DNA of 64,000 bases from Coix lacryma-jobi var. lacryma-jobi (taxonomy: Eukaryota; Streptophyta; Magnoliopsida; Poales; Poaceae). The translations under genes and the position numbers were made by a program. The notes under the pieces were generated by a model. The model was not told the origin of the DNA. It did no database searches and saw nothing but the letters and a program-made list of their open reading frames with translations. Positions 53,710 to 64,000 of the stretch are shown here, in pieces. The stretch spans positions 112,309,204 to 112,373,203 of the forward strand of contig CM019827.1 of assembly GCA_009763385.1 (NCBI GenBank), in the 5' to 3' direction. Position 1 is the first letter of the stretch. Every line of letters begins with the position of its first letter.

Positions 53710-55385
53710 ATGAGTGCATTGTCAACTACTCACACAAATCATAATAAAAGAGAAAGAAGGAAGAAGGAAGAAGGCAGAAGGAAGAAGAGAGAACTCAACC
53801 AGATGACCCACAAGCATCGCAAAGCCGAAAAAGGGTCAAGTGGAAAGAGCAGAGCAACTTGGTTCCCAAAGACATGGGCAACGGCTCGACGCAACCAAGC
53901 AAAGCAAAGCTAGCCCTCAAGAAGAGGTAAAACAGGCTCAACACCGCTAGCAAATATCACTCGAAGCTTCCAGAGAAAAGAGCTCGACAACAACTAAAAT
54001 AATGGTGGAAAACGAGACAAAATGCTAGTCCCTCAAGAAAGAGGCAACGGCTCAACACAACTAGCACAGAAAGCTCAACACCAATACTCATCAGACTGCG
54101 AGAAGGCAGCAAGACTCGAGACAGAGGCTCGAGGCCGAGGCTCGAGGCAGAGGCTCGAGGCCGGGGCTCGAGACCAAGGCTCGAGGCAGAGGCCGAGGCT
54201 CGAGGCTGAGGCTCGAGGCAGAGGCCCCCTTCGAAAAATAAGGCTCGAGACTCAAAGGCCCCCCTCGAAAAATAAGGCTTGAGACTCCCTCCGCTCCCCC
54301 TTGACTAGTGCAGATAACAACTCCCCCTCGAATAAACATCCAGGGAACAGGGAACATATGATTTGCAAAAATTCTCCCCCTTAGTTGAAAATGCACTTAT
54401 CAAGAGTCAAAAATTCTTCCCCTTTCATGATACAAAAGCGAGGCAGGAGCCTCAGACTTATAGCCAAAAGAATGCAAAAATGCTCCAAACGGTATAGTCC
54501 GAGGGGTGCAACAGAGGCATAGAGGCTCAGCGAAGGCTCAGATTGATCACTAGATGCGAAATATGAGCCATATGAGCAATAGTGAGCAGTTTTGAGTCAA
54601 AAAATATTCACCATCAAAGTAGCACTAACAAAGCGTAGACAGGAGTCTATACAAGTGCTAAACATGTATACCAGGTGAACTACCCCTAGCAAAGTTCAAT
54701 CATCATGCATAGGACTGAAACAAATACTTGTGATTTCAATTTTATATCGGAGTTGCAGCGGTGAAAATACACAAGTTTAATTATTTGCATGTGATTGCGA
54801 GAGGTTGAAAGCTTGTCTTTGCCTTACTTTTCAACCGAGCGAAGCCTATGCCGAAGCAATCAGGAGCTTAAAGCTACGGTTTCGGTCATACACTACACGG
54901 CTCAAGTTTAACTCATAGTGCAATGAGAGACTGTCTCGATACCGTGATGTGTTTGACAAGCAATCCCATCTCGATCTTTTCTGTTCACTAATACTTGGTT
55001 CAGAATTTTTTAGACATGATATGAACAGACCAAGCAAGTGAGAGACTCAGAACTAGAGACATAGCAACCTAGCATATATGAAAAGCACGAGTAAACTCGA
55101 CATAACCTACACACGCTAGTTGCATATCTCAATGGTGAACATTTTCAGATTATAATTTATTTAGCAAAATTCACCATTTAAAATGGCCCAGCTCACAACA
55201 TGTACTAGTGATCAGTAAGAGCATAAGCTACAGCCAGCCAGCATGAGCCTCGGAACTCACTATACAGAGCATAGTCACATTCTAGTAAATATCAATCTGA
55301 GGCTCAGAGAGTGACTAAAAATGCCGAATCAAAAGAAAGAGAGAAAGAAGAAAACTCTGTACAAGATCCAAACTGTTTCCCCCAT
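53710..55385 (-). other. Non-coding 3' internal region of the Copia element
   Basis: Between the pol stop codon and the polypurine tract. It contains a (gaggctcgaggc)n array at about 54115-54225 and otherwise A-rich sequence without a long frame. Some related Copia lineages carry an envelope-like ORF here; I see none. A second polypurine-like gatgggggaaac (minus) sits at about 55375-55386, right behind the pol stop. Confidence 0.6.
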
Positions 55386-58360
55386 CTAAAAGGGGAAACA
55401 CACACCAAGCTCACCCCTCAACCGATTAAAGGTTGATTCGTCTAGAGGCTTGGTAAAAATATCGGCCAGTTGATGATGAGTATCGACATGGCGAAGGTCG
55501 ATATCACCCTTCTCCTGGTGGTCTCGCAAAAAATGAAAGCGCACATCAATGTGTTTGGTCTTCGAGTGAAGCACGGGGTTCTTAGCAACGCTAATAGCAC
55601 TCGTGCTGTCACAAAGCAAAGGAACTCGAGAAAAGCTCAAACCAAAATCACGCAAAGTGGCCATCATCCAGAGTAACTGGGAACAGCAGCTAGCCGCAGC
55701 AACGTACTCAGCCTCTGTAGTGGACTGGGCGACACTAGACTGCTTGCGAGAAGACCACGAAACAAGAGAAGAACCGATAAATTGGCAAGTCCCAGAAGTG
55801 GACTTGCGATCAATACGACACCCGGCAAAATCGGCATCAGAATAACCGCAGAGGGAGAGAGTGGATGAGGCCGAATACCATATACCGAGTTCGGGTGTGA
55901 ACCGAAGGTACCTGAAGACCCTCTTCACGGCCTGACGGTGAGAGGTGCGCGGCGAAGCTTGAAAGCGGGCGCACAGACACACCGCGAACTGAATGTCCGG
56001 GCGTGTCGCCGTCAGGTAGAGGAGCGATCCAATCATGCTGCGGTATTCCTTCTGGTCCACTGCCTCTCCATCCGCATCGGCATCTAGGGCAGTCGTTGTC
56101 GACATGGGCGTCGGTAGAGGCTTGGCCTCACCCATGTCGAACCGCTTCAGCAAGTCCTTGGTGTACTTGCCCTGATGCACAAACGTTCCCTCTCGGGTTT
56201 GCTTAATTTGCAACCCGAGAAAGAAGGTAAGCTCCCCCATCATGCTCATCTCGAACTCCCTGCTCATAGTATCTGCAAACTTGGCAACCAAAGCGTGAGA
56301 AGAACCACCGAAGATGATATCATCCACGTAAATCTGGACCAAGAGAGTGTCTTTGCCTTGCCTGAGGAGAAAAAGCGTTTTATCTACACAACCCATTTTA
56401 AAACCCTTAGCAAGCAAAAAGGTTTTTAACCTATCATACCAAGCTCTAGGGGCTTGTTTCAGACCATATAAAGCTTTGTGAAGTTTAAAAACATGGTTCG
56501 GAACCTTGGGATTTTCAAAACCGGGGGGCTGCTCAACATACACTTCCTCTTCTATGTAGCCGTTTAAGAAGGCACTCTTGACATCCATTTGAAACAATTT
56601 AAAACCTTTGGATGCAGCAAAAGCCAAGAGTATTCTAATAGCCTCTAAACGTGCTACAGGAGCAAAAGTCTCCTCGTAATCTATTCCCTCCTTCTGACTA
56701 TAACCCTTCGCCACAAGCCTGGCCTTGTTTCTAACAACTTGGCCGTCCTCTCCTTGCTTGTTTTTGAAAACCCATTTTGTCCCAATAGGCTTACAGTCAG
56801 GTGGAGGTGGAACTAGAACCCAAACCCGATTTCGTTCAAAGTTCTCTAACTCCTCATGCATGGCATTGACCCAGTCTGGATCCGTCAACGCGTGTCCAAC
56901 ATCTCGGGGCTCAAAATTAGCGACAAAAGCAGAGTGAGCAAAGTGCGAGATTTGCTGAGACCTGGACCGAGTGACTCGGTCGTCGAGGCTGCCGATCATC
57001 TGCTGAGGCGGGTGCCGACGCTGGATGTGCTGCGGAGCCTCCCTGGCCGAGGTGGCCTCGGCTTCAGCCTCAGCAGCAGCTGGTGCTTCCCCGGGTACAA
57101 AAGGTACCGCACGGGATGGCGGATCCCACGGCCCCCAGGAAGAGGAGGTCTCGGGGCCGTGGATCGTCGTCGAGGCTTCTCTATGGGCCTCAGCGAGTGG
57201 AGGGGGTGCTGGACCGTCCATACCCTCTGCTGGGTCGTCCATACCCTCGGCACCCTCCTCCCGGTCATCAAAAAGAGGCTCACCGACCTCATGATCACCT
57301 GCACGCTCAAAACGAGAAGAAGGACAAACGAGAGTCTCGTCGAAGGTGACATCTGATGTCTCCATGACTCGGTTAGTGTCAAGGTTAAGTACACGATAAG
57401 CCCGCGTGTGAGTGCCATAACCCAAAAACACGCCGTCAGAGGAACGAGACTCAAATTTGTCCAAGTTGCCTTTCTTTAAAATAAAGCAGTGGCAACCGAA
57501 GACTCTAAAATAACTTACTTTAGGTTGGCGACCAAAACGCAACTCATAAGAAGTCTTTTTCAAGAACGCTCTCAGAAAAATGCGATTTGAAATATAGCAC
57601 GCAGTGTTTATAGCCTCGGCCCAGTAGCGCCTGGGAGTCCTGTGCTCGTCGAGCATCGTCCTGGCCATCTCAACGAGGGTCCGATTTTTCCTCTCTACAA
57701 CACCATTTTGTGGTGGTGTGTAGGGGGAAGAAAACTGGTGCTCCAAACCTAGAGAGTTACAGAATTTCTCAAAATCCGAATTTTTAAATTCGGAGCCATT
57801 ATCACTTCTAATAGCTCGCATCGAGTTCAAAGGGAACTCGTTCTGTAGACGTAAAATCAGATTGCGAGCAAAGGAAAAAGTCTCGGTCTTCTCAGCTAAA
57901 AAGAAGACCCACGAATATCTTGAAAAGTCATCGACAACGACCAAAACGTACCACTTGCCACCAACCGAGCTCACCCGAGCTGGACCAACAAGGTCCATGT
58001 GTAAAAGCTCTCCAGGGTGCGAGGTCATGACCTTAGTCACTGGATGGTGGGGAGCAGCAATCATCTTCCCGTGTCTGCAAGAGTGACAGACTAGATCCTT
58101 CTCCATCGAAAGCTTGGGCAGTCCTCGGATTAGGCCAAGTGAGCTAAGTCTTGCAAGCAAGTCAAAGCTTAAATGACCGAGCCTCCTATGCCACTTCCAA
58201 AGATCAGAGGAGGAAGGACTAGCCAAAAGACAGCGAGAAGTGCCAAAAGACTCCGAGAAATTCGCACGAAAGACTTTCCCAAAGGGCGAAATTAGGCATA
58301 CTAGATTGCCCTGAGGATCCAAAATACGACTGAGATTCGGTTTAAAACGAATCTCATAGT
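55386..58360 (-). CDS. Copia pol, 3' part: integrase, RT, RNase H (start cut by an insertion)
   Basis: About 991 codons, uninterrupted, ending GELGVCFPF at 55386. The first native residues are YEIRF at 58360, next to the LTR of another element; the upstream gag and protease are on the far side of that insertion, outside the window. Order: GAG-pre-integrase with HRRLGHLS and CHSCRHGK (about 58070-58190), integrase core with HMDLVGPA, SDNGSEF and ERKNRTL (about 57690-57990), proline-rich linker, reverse transcriptase with KARLVAKGYSQKEG (about 56690-56740) and YVDDIIFGG (56308-56334), RNase H with ADFAGCRIDRKSTSG and EAEYVAAASC (about 55690-55840). Sequence is of the cereal Opie/Maximus (SIRE) type. 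The apparent Met at 58436 lies in the inserted LTR and is not a start. Confidence 0.93.
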
Positions 58361-59906
58361 TGAAAGGATCAAGATGCCCAAGAGGGGGGGTGAATTGGGC
58401 TTCTCTAAAACTTCTTTCAATAATTAAAACTATCAAGCTCCAATTAACCCCCTAGTGCCTAGAAGTGTGTTTCTCTTTTACTCTACCACACAAAAGATCA
58501 AGACTAAGCCACTCTAACTCTAGCAAAACAATTCAATATAGAATGAACAACAAGAAGTAATGCGGAATTGAATTGCTTGAATGTAAATGTGAAAGTAAGA
58601 GAGTAGAGATGACTCGACGATCTTTTTGCCGAGGTATCGAGGTGTCGGCACACCCCCCTAGTCCTCGTTGGAGCACCCGCGCAAGGGTATCGCTCCCCCT
58701 TGATCCGCGCAAGGATCAAGTGCTCACTACGAGCTGATTCTTCGCCTCTCCGGCCCGGTGAATCGCTCGCTACCGGTCACAACTTGACTTGGGTCATCCA
58801 CAATGCCTCCGGATGATCACCAAGCTCTCCGATCGCCACCAAGCCGTCTAGGTGATGCCGATCACCAAGAGTAACAAGCTAGAACTCTCACTTGACCAAC
58901 ACAAGGCCAAAGAGATGGATGGATGCACACTTGCTACTCAAATCTTACTAGGAGGTGTCTAATTCTCACAATTAGCCAATCACTCAACCTCACTAGGGCT
59001 CTTGCACTCACTCACACTCACAAGGTGTTTCTCAGCTGATGGAAGTGGCAAGAACGCCCAAATGGATGGAGGGAGGAAAGTATATATACTCCCCCAACCG
59101 GTCATCCAAAAACAGGACAAAACCGGGTTCCTGCGGGGTCATCGGACGCTCCGATGCCTAGCATCGGACGCGCCGATGACCTCGGCCAACGGTCGACTGT
59201 ACCAGTTTGTCAGACATGTTTACGGAGCATCGGACGCTGGGGACCGTCCGATGCCCCTGCATCGGACGCGTCCGATGCCGAAAAGACCTCTCTGGAACCT
59301 CTTTGTATGGCCATCGGACGCTGGCCCTCAGCGTCCGATGCCAGCGTCCGATGCACTGCACAGTTCACTCTCAAGTGAACAGTGACACCAGACGATCCGA
59401 TGTGGCACCATCGGAGCATCCGATGGTCATCGGAGCCTCCGATGCCCACTCAACGCGCATCCGATGCCCATACCAAGGGCAAGATCAACTCGGATCGCGA
59501 CGTGGTCTTAACAACTTTTGTTCCTCTCGACATAAGGCATCTCTCTGAGCTACCTAGGGCTATGAAATAATAAGTGTGCACCACACCTACCTCAATAGAC
59601 TCATCTAGGTCAAGCTACTGATTCACACCCCTCTTTATAGTACGGCCAAAGGAAAAACAAAGACCTAAGACTACCTAAGTATCCTCCAACACCATGCGAC
59701 ACTTAGCCTAGCCTACCACCGTCTTTGTCGTCCGTCCTTTGAAAACCGAAACGATTTCCATCGCCAAGGGACATGAACTCCATATGCCCGTATCGTCGCC
59801 ATTACCGTGACCTAACTCATCCCTGTTTCTGCAAAACACACGTTAGTCACAGTAATCTTGTGTTTCATCCAATCACCGAAACCCATTAGGGGCCAAGATG
59901 CGTTCA
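58361..59906 (-). repeat. 3' LTR of an element inserted in the Copia pol
   Basis: 1,546 bp in minus orientation: start TGAACGCATCTTGG at 59906 after a polypurine tract, end GATGCCC..ATCCTTTCA at 58361, inside the pol codon. TATA box AGTATATATA (minus) at 59081-59090. Palindromic modules around catcggacgctccgatg occupy about 59130-59470, just upstream of the TATA box. The left flank atagt (58356-58360) is the likely 5-bp target repeat; its partner is beyond the right edge. Confidence 0.82.
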
Positions 59907-59920
59907 ATCTCCCCCTTTTT
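59907..59920 (-). other. Polypurine tract of the inserted element
   Basis: Minus strand AAAAAGGGGGAGAT, directly before the LTR start. Between it and the ORF end at 60333 lies an A-rich non-coding stretch. Confidence 0.82.
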
Positions 59921-60332
59921 GGTGATTGATGACAACACGAGATCGAGTGTAGAGAGAAGAGGTTTTCAAATCATGACATGTATGAACTTGCAATGAATAA
60001 GGGAAAATGATTAGGGGCAAGCTCATACATATCATGACAACATCCTGCACTCAACAAGTTAGAGTGAATAGCAAGTGCAAGAGTAAAGAGCTCGAATACA
60101 TAACAAATGAGAATTGAGCACAAGTAGTCGAGTAAAGAGAAATGACATGTCATATCATATATCATAGTGAGCACAAACATGTCATAAGATCCATAACATA
60201 AATATGCACAAAAGATGCGATAAGTAAAGAGCGTATGTGAGCGAAACACAACATAAGATATCAAAACCCTCTCACATCACTCCCCCTATCGCCATACTCG
60301 GCCACTCTCCCCCTTTGGCATCAAGCGCCAAA

Positions 60333-62909
60333 CTAAGCGTCGGAGGGCGGAGGTGGTGCAGACAAGTCGGGTGCCGTCTCCGGAGTCCTCTGAGTGAACT
60401 CGAACTGCTGAAGGAGGGCCTCGGAGTCGGAGGACGAGTCGCCCAAAGCCTGCTGACCCTCTGTAGCTGGAAGCTGCGGAGAAGCGGTCGGGGTCGGCTC
60501 GGACTGCTGTGCCTGCTCTGAAGCTGTCACAGTCTCTGTAGCAGTGTCAAGCTGAGTAGAGGAGTGCGGAAGCTCATGAATCGGAGGTAACTCAGCCTGC
60601 ACGGTCGTCGTGGTCTCAGACTGGATGGGCTCTGTCTGCTCTGAGGACGCTACAGAACTCGGAAGAGTCTCGGTAGTGGAAGTGACTGGAGCTGTAGACG
60701 TCCGGACTGGGTCCTGTAGATCTGGCGTGGGGAACCCAGTGAGCTCACTGAAGCTGGCCGATAAGTCCCGTGTAACCGAGGTAGTCGTCGTGTAAAGGGG
60801 CTCAGTCGGCCTGGGAGTGAAGCCTGTCTGCAGCGGACTGAAGAGCGGGGCCCCGCCTGGAGGAGTGGTGAAGCTGGTGAACTGAGAAGAGCTGGGGCCC
60901 GAGAGAGGCTGCTGGTGCTGCTGACCAAACTGCGGTGGCTGACCAAACGGCTGAGGATGGACTGGTGGCTGCCACTGGAGCTGCTGCTGCGGTGGTGGCT
61001 GCTGCCACTGCCACTGGGGAGGTCCGCTGGCCAGTCTCTCCATGAAGCTCAAAGTCTGCTGCTGGAGGGCCATCATCTGTCGCTGCAGGGCGTCTGAACG
61101 CTCCTGAGCCTGCTGCTGTGCAAGTGCCTGCTGCTGGGCCAACCGCTGCTGCTCCTGGGCAAGCCTCTGGACGTCCTGAGTGACAGTCCGCTGCTGCTCC
61201 TCCATCCGTGCTAGAATAGCAAGGAGCGCTGGATCGGAGGAAGCAGTACCGCTGGACCCTGCCTGGTGGTCATGTGGACGCGGCTGGTAGCGAGGCGGGA
61301 GCTGGTAGTCCTCATCGGAACTGTCCGTGGGATCCGAGACTACGTGTGGGTCACCACCCTCGAGATCGGCAAGCTCCTGCTCCGCGAGCGCCTGAACTAC
61401 CTCGTCCTGCTGCTGAGCTGACTCTGGCACCTCAGGTCTCTGACGAGTGCTAGTCTGTGCCTGCTGCTCTGGCTGCCTGCGGTCCCGACCGTATCCCAAT
61501 AGCTGACTCATGTTATACTCAGGGAATACGGTCGCTGACCCGGTGAGTGACTGACTGAGCTGTGTACCAGTGGTGGCAGCTACCTTCCAAAGTATGTATG
61601 AAATCCAATGGGCATACGGAAGCTGCCTGCGGGCCTTGATGCCCTCTGCTACAGTGTCCTCTATCTCACACAGGATCACGTCCCAAACGTCAAACTCCTG
61701 CTGCCTGATCATATATGCAAGTAACCATAGCTGCAGCCTGGAGAGACCCTCTCCGAAGCCCACCCTGGGAAGCAAGGTCCGCCTGAGGATCGCGTTGAGG
61801 ATCCGAGCCGTAGGGGTAAGGTCCCTAGGAGTGCGGCTCGAACCCTCGCCGAACGGCTCTGTGAAGCACGGGCGAACCAGGTCGGTCGAGGGCTGGGCAC
61901 CACCGTGAGGGCGGCGGGGTGGCTCCGTTCGGTCGTAACACAAGTCGTGGATCCGGGTCTGTGATCGTGTCAAGCCAAACCAATCCCGGATCTCGGACGA
62001 GAACAGTCTGTAGTGGTCTCCCTCAAGTGCGAACTCAATAGTCTCTCGGTCTGGGTGTACCCACAACGAAGCATAAAACTGAAAAACCCAGTCCTCAATA
62101 TAGGAGCCAGACCGCCCCAGTAGATCTGCCAGACCAGGTAGGAAAGTAAGGATGGGGCGAATCTGCTCTCCTGCTGCATCCACAACTGCCTCTAGGGAAC
62201 AGACACGCTGGGGTCGCAAAGAAATCCCGGCGTTCCTGTAACCCTGGTAGAAATCCTCCTGCAGCACAGTGTAGAACGACGGACCAGCCTGCTCCTGTCG
62301 CTCCCTGGGAAACCACTGCTCCACTGGCACAAGTCGAAGGGTCTGGATCTGAGAGCAAGTGGCGCCCCTGAGGTCCAGTCGCGGGATCGGCGGAGGAGCA
62401 CGCCTTGACGGAGCACGTGCGCCACGCAGAGGGACATCGGGCCGAGGTGGCACCGCTGTCCGGCGACGAGTGGACCGGCGTCGGGGAACCGCCTCAGGAA
62501 CCTCCTCCGCTGCCTCTGCCTCTGGAGCCTCTGCCTCAGGTGCCTCTGCTGCCTCGGCCTCTGCCTGACCCTGCCCTGAGCTTTCGGGCTCAACTCCGGG
62601 CGAGGTGAACGTCGTCCGACGACCGGCAGCCATGAGCGTGCCAGGCGGCGAACCGTGGCGACGCTCGACCTCCTCGATCGCTCTGCGCTGCTCGGGGGAC
62701 AGCTGATCCTCAATCCTTAGTCCGCCCGCACTGCCACCTCGCTCTGCACGCTCGGCGGCGTCTGCCACTGCCTGAGCCTGAGCTGCCTCTCGCTCCTGAC
62801 GTGTGCGCTTCCGGCGCACGATAAGCTTCCCCTTCCCAGGCCTCTGACCGGAAGGGGGACGACGGGGAGGAGAGTCGTCGGGGCCACCACCAACGTTCTT
62901 GCAGCGCAT
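60333..62909 (-). CDS. Large non-pol ORF of the inserted element (plant-transposon-domain-like, Gln-rich)
   Basis: ATG 62909 (MRCKNVGGGPDD) to stop at 60333, 859 codons, uninterrupted. Basic N-terminus (residues about 15-50), an acidic Glu/Ala stretch, then a globular part at about 170-430 (motifs QFYASLWVHPDRETIEF, IRDWFGLTRSQTRIHDL, LLAYMIRQQEFDVWDV). This resembles the 'putative plant transposon protein' domain found in many plant repeats. Then a Gln-rich probable coiled coil (about 560-630), a Gln/Pro tract and a Ser/Thr-rich tail. No zinc knuckle, RT or integrase motif and no membrane helix that I can see. It is sense to the LTR and ends 410 bp before the polypurine tract. It is either an extra 3' ORF or the only ORF of a non-autonomous element. 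Function unknown. Confidence 0.7.
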   Translation of the reverse strand: MRCKNVGGGPDDSPPRRPPSGQRPGKGKLIVRRKRTRQEREAAQAQAVADAAERAERGGSAGGLRIEDQLSPEQRRAIEEVERRHGSPPGTLMAAGRRTTFTSPGVEPESSGQGQAEAEAAEAPEAEAPEAEAAEEVPEAVPRRRSTRRRTAVPPRPDVPLRGARAPSRRAPPPIPRLDLRGATCSQIQTLRLVPVEQWFPRERQEQAGPSFYTVLQEDFYQGYRNAGISLRPQRVCSLEAVVDAAGEQIRPILTFLPGLADLLGRSGSYIEDWVFQFYASLWVHPDRETIEFALEGDHYRLFSSEIRDWFGLTRSQTRIHDLCYDRTEPPRRPHGGAQPSTDLVRPCFTEPFGEGSSRTPRDLTPTARILNAILRRTLLPRVGFGEGLSRLQLWLLAYMIRQQEFDVWDVILCEIEDTVAEGIKARRQLPYAHWISYILWKVAATTGTQLSQSLTGSATVFPEYNMSQLLGYGRDRRQPEQQAQTSTRQRPEVPESAQQQDEVVQALAEQELADLEGGDPHVVSDPTDSSDEDYQLPPRYQPRPHDHQAGSSGTASSDPALLAILARMEEQQRTVTQDVQRLAQEQQRLAQQQALAQQQAQERSDALQRQMMALQQQTLSFMERLASGPPQWQWQQPPPQQQLQWQPPVHPQPFGQPPQFGQQHQQPLSGPSSSQFTSFTTPPGGAPLFSPLQTGFTPRPTEPLYTTTTSVTRDLSASFSELTGFPTPDLQDPVRTSTAPVTSTTETLPSSVASSEQTEPIQSETTTTVQAELPPIHELPHSSTQLDTATETVTASEQAQQSEPTPTASPQLPATEGQQALGDSSSDSEALLQQFEFTQRTPETAPDLSAPPPPSDA

Positions 62910-64000
62910 GGCTGACAAGAACAGGTAACTGTACTGAAGGAGCTCTGGACTGCCTCGGAAAGATCACCTGCCACTGAACAGAAATCACTGACTCGGAAAA
63001 CCCCTGACAAGCAGCTGACAAGAAGACCACTGGCAAGGACTCCCCCTAGCACTGAGAACCTCTGCCTCTGTCACTCGCGAGGCTTGGCTTCGATCCGTAC
63101 CCGCGGGCTTGGCCCCGGGTTATCTGGCACTGGCAACTGACCAGGCTGTCAACGGCAAACCACTGACTTGCTGCGAGATGAGAGAGGATATATATAAGCA
63201 CACATATAATCTAGGGAGAAGAAGACCCTAAGGAAGCAAAGTAGAGGAGATAAGAAGGGAAGGGGCTGTGCTACCTGGCGAAGAACGAAACGACCCAGGC
63301 AAGAGATGAGGAATGACTTTCCGGGATCCACACGATACAACGAGGGGACTACAAAAAGATGGGATCGAAACTGGGTCAAAACAGGGTGGAGCAGTCACTG
63401 GAGCATTTCGTCGAGCACCTGGAGGGCATAGAGTATGAAGGGGCGGGGAAAGGTGCTCACTGCAAGTTCTGGCTGCCGAGTGAAGGGTCGCCGGAGAGGA
63501 TGAATGGTGCGGTGACGAAGGATGAACTCCGGTGAGGAGAGCTCCGGCGAGGAGACCACGGCCGCCGGCGAGGAGGACCAAAGAGTATCCTTGCGAGCGG
63601 GTGGGGCTATGGGTGCTCGCGACGGGGAGGTGGACGGGCGAGCACGGCGAAACAGCGGACGGCAGGGGAGGTCGCGCCGGCGAGCGAGCGAGCGCGAGGG
63701 GGGGAGTACGGCGGCGCTGCTAGGGTGAGGGTGCGGGCGTGGCGGAGCGGGCACGGGCAGGTGGGCACGAGGAAGAAGACGATGGATACGACGTGTGGGA
63801 CCCGTCTGTCAATAGAAGACCAAACCGCGCCGCTTAAAGGAGCATCGGACGCTCCGATGAGAACACATCGGATGCGCCGATGCCTATCCAGAGAGCTCCA
63901 GAAACGCCGAAAGCGCATCGGATGCGTCTGGTGCCTGACCATCGGATGCTGGTAAGCTTCCGATGGGCATCGGAGGCTCCGTTGAGAACACATCGGACGC
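62910..64000 (-). other. Region upstream of the 858-aa ORF: long leader and palindromic repeats
   Basis: No primer-binding site or LTR end is found here, so the 5' LTR is further right. The part 63500-63780 is GC-rich and resembles a plant leader on the minus strand (ccctagcagcgccgcc). A TATA-like TTATATATATCC (minus) is at about 63186-63200. From 63841 to the edge catcggacgctccgatg-type palindromes recur, the same motif as in this element's LTR. Minus-strand short ORFs at 63228-63993 have no family sign. A spliced leader is possible but not shown. Confidence 0.5.

Noticed and set aside
58361..58436. Apparent Met start of the Copia pol frame
   Set aside because: These bases belong to the LTR inserted into pol; the true pol start is on the other side of that element.
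63228..63754. Pro/Ser-rich minus-strand ORFs upstream of the 858-aa ORF as a separate gene
   Set aside because: Several overlapping frames of similar length, low complexity and no family motif; more likely a GC-rich leader.

Overview
The window is nuclear DNA of a grass, probably a panicoid relative of sorghum, maize or sugarcane. That is an inference from intron-containing plant host genes (eL29, a universal stress protein, a RING-CH protein, an OEP16 channel), many MITEs, and nested Gypsy and Copia LTR retrotransposons of cereal type. Coordinates of host exons were set by eye from GT/AG sites and reading frame; each host gene sums to an exact multiple of three.

Layout. 1-7.4 kb is a nest on the minus strand: a Copia element lies inside a Gypsy LTR, which interrupts the gag of a second Gypsy element, which itself sits in a MITE. 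7.4-8.4 kb holds a broken copy of a USP exon and Stowaway MITEs. 9.1-10.4 kb is the eL29 ribosomal protein gene (+), convergent with a three-exon USP gene (-, 11.2-11.9 kb). 280 bp upstream of the USP start codon sits a 20-kb double insertion: a chromovirus-like Gypsy element (12151-32208, 5-bp repeat gacta) whose integrase is split by a 14.7-kb Tat-lineage Gypsy element (15958-30665, 5-bp repeat agtgg). 32.2-42 kb is gene-free and contains MITEs, a 1.19-kb palindromic Mutator-type element with a 9-bp target duplication, and a decayed Copia LTR. 42.6-46.9 kb is a seven-exon RING-CH membrane protein gene with a hAT-type element in intron 3. 49.6-50.8 kb is a five-exon OEP16 gene. From 51.6 kb to the right edge a minus-strand Copia element is interrupted in pol by a second element that carries a large non-pol ORF.

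Most notable is an apparently complete antisense gene inside the Tat element. It has five exons with clean splice sites, its own TATA box and 1,252 codons, and it lies opposite to gag-pol. Its first exon resembles the 'putative gypsy type transposon' domain; the rest is RS-rich, acidic and coiled-coil. The sense gag-pol of the same copy is broken by an in-frame TAG and two single-base losses. Other striking structures are element-specific palindromic repeat arrays upstream of the TATA box in three Copia LTRs, and an alternating 145-bp (290-bp dimer) tandem array inside the intronic hAT element.

No CRISPR, rRNA or tRNA gene was seen. The four host genes look ordinary; the interest lies in the transposable elements and their effects on these genes.
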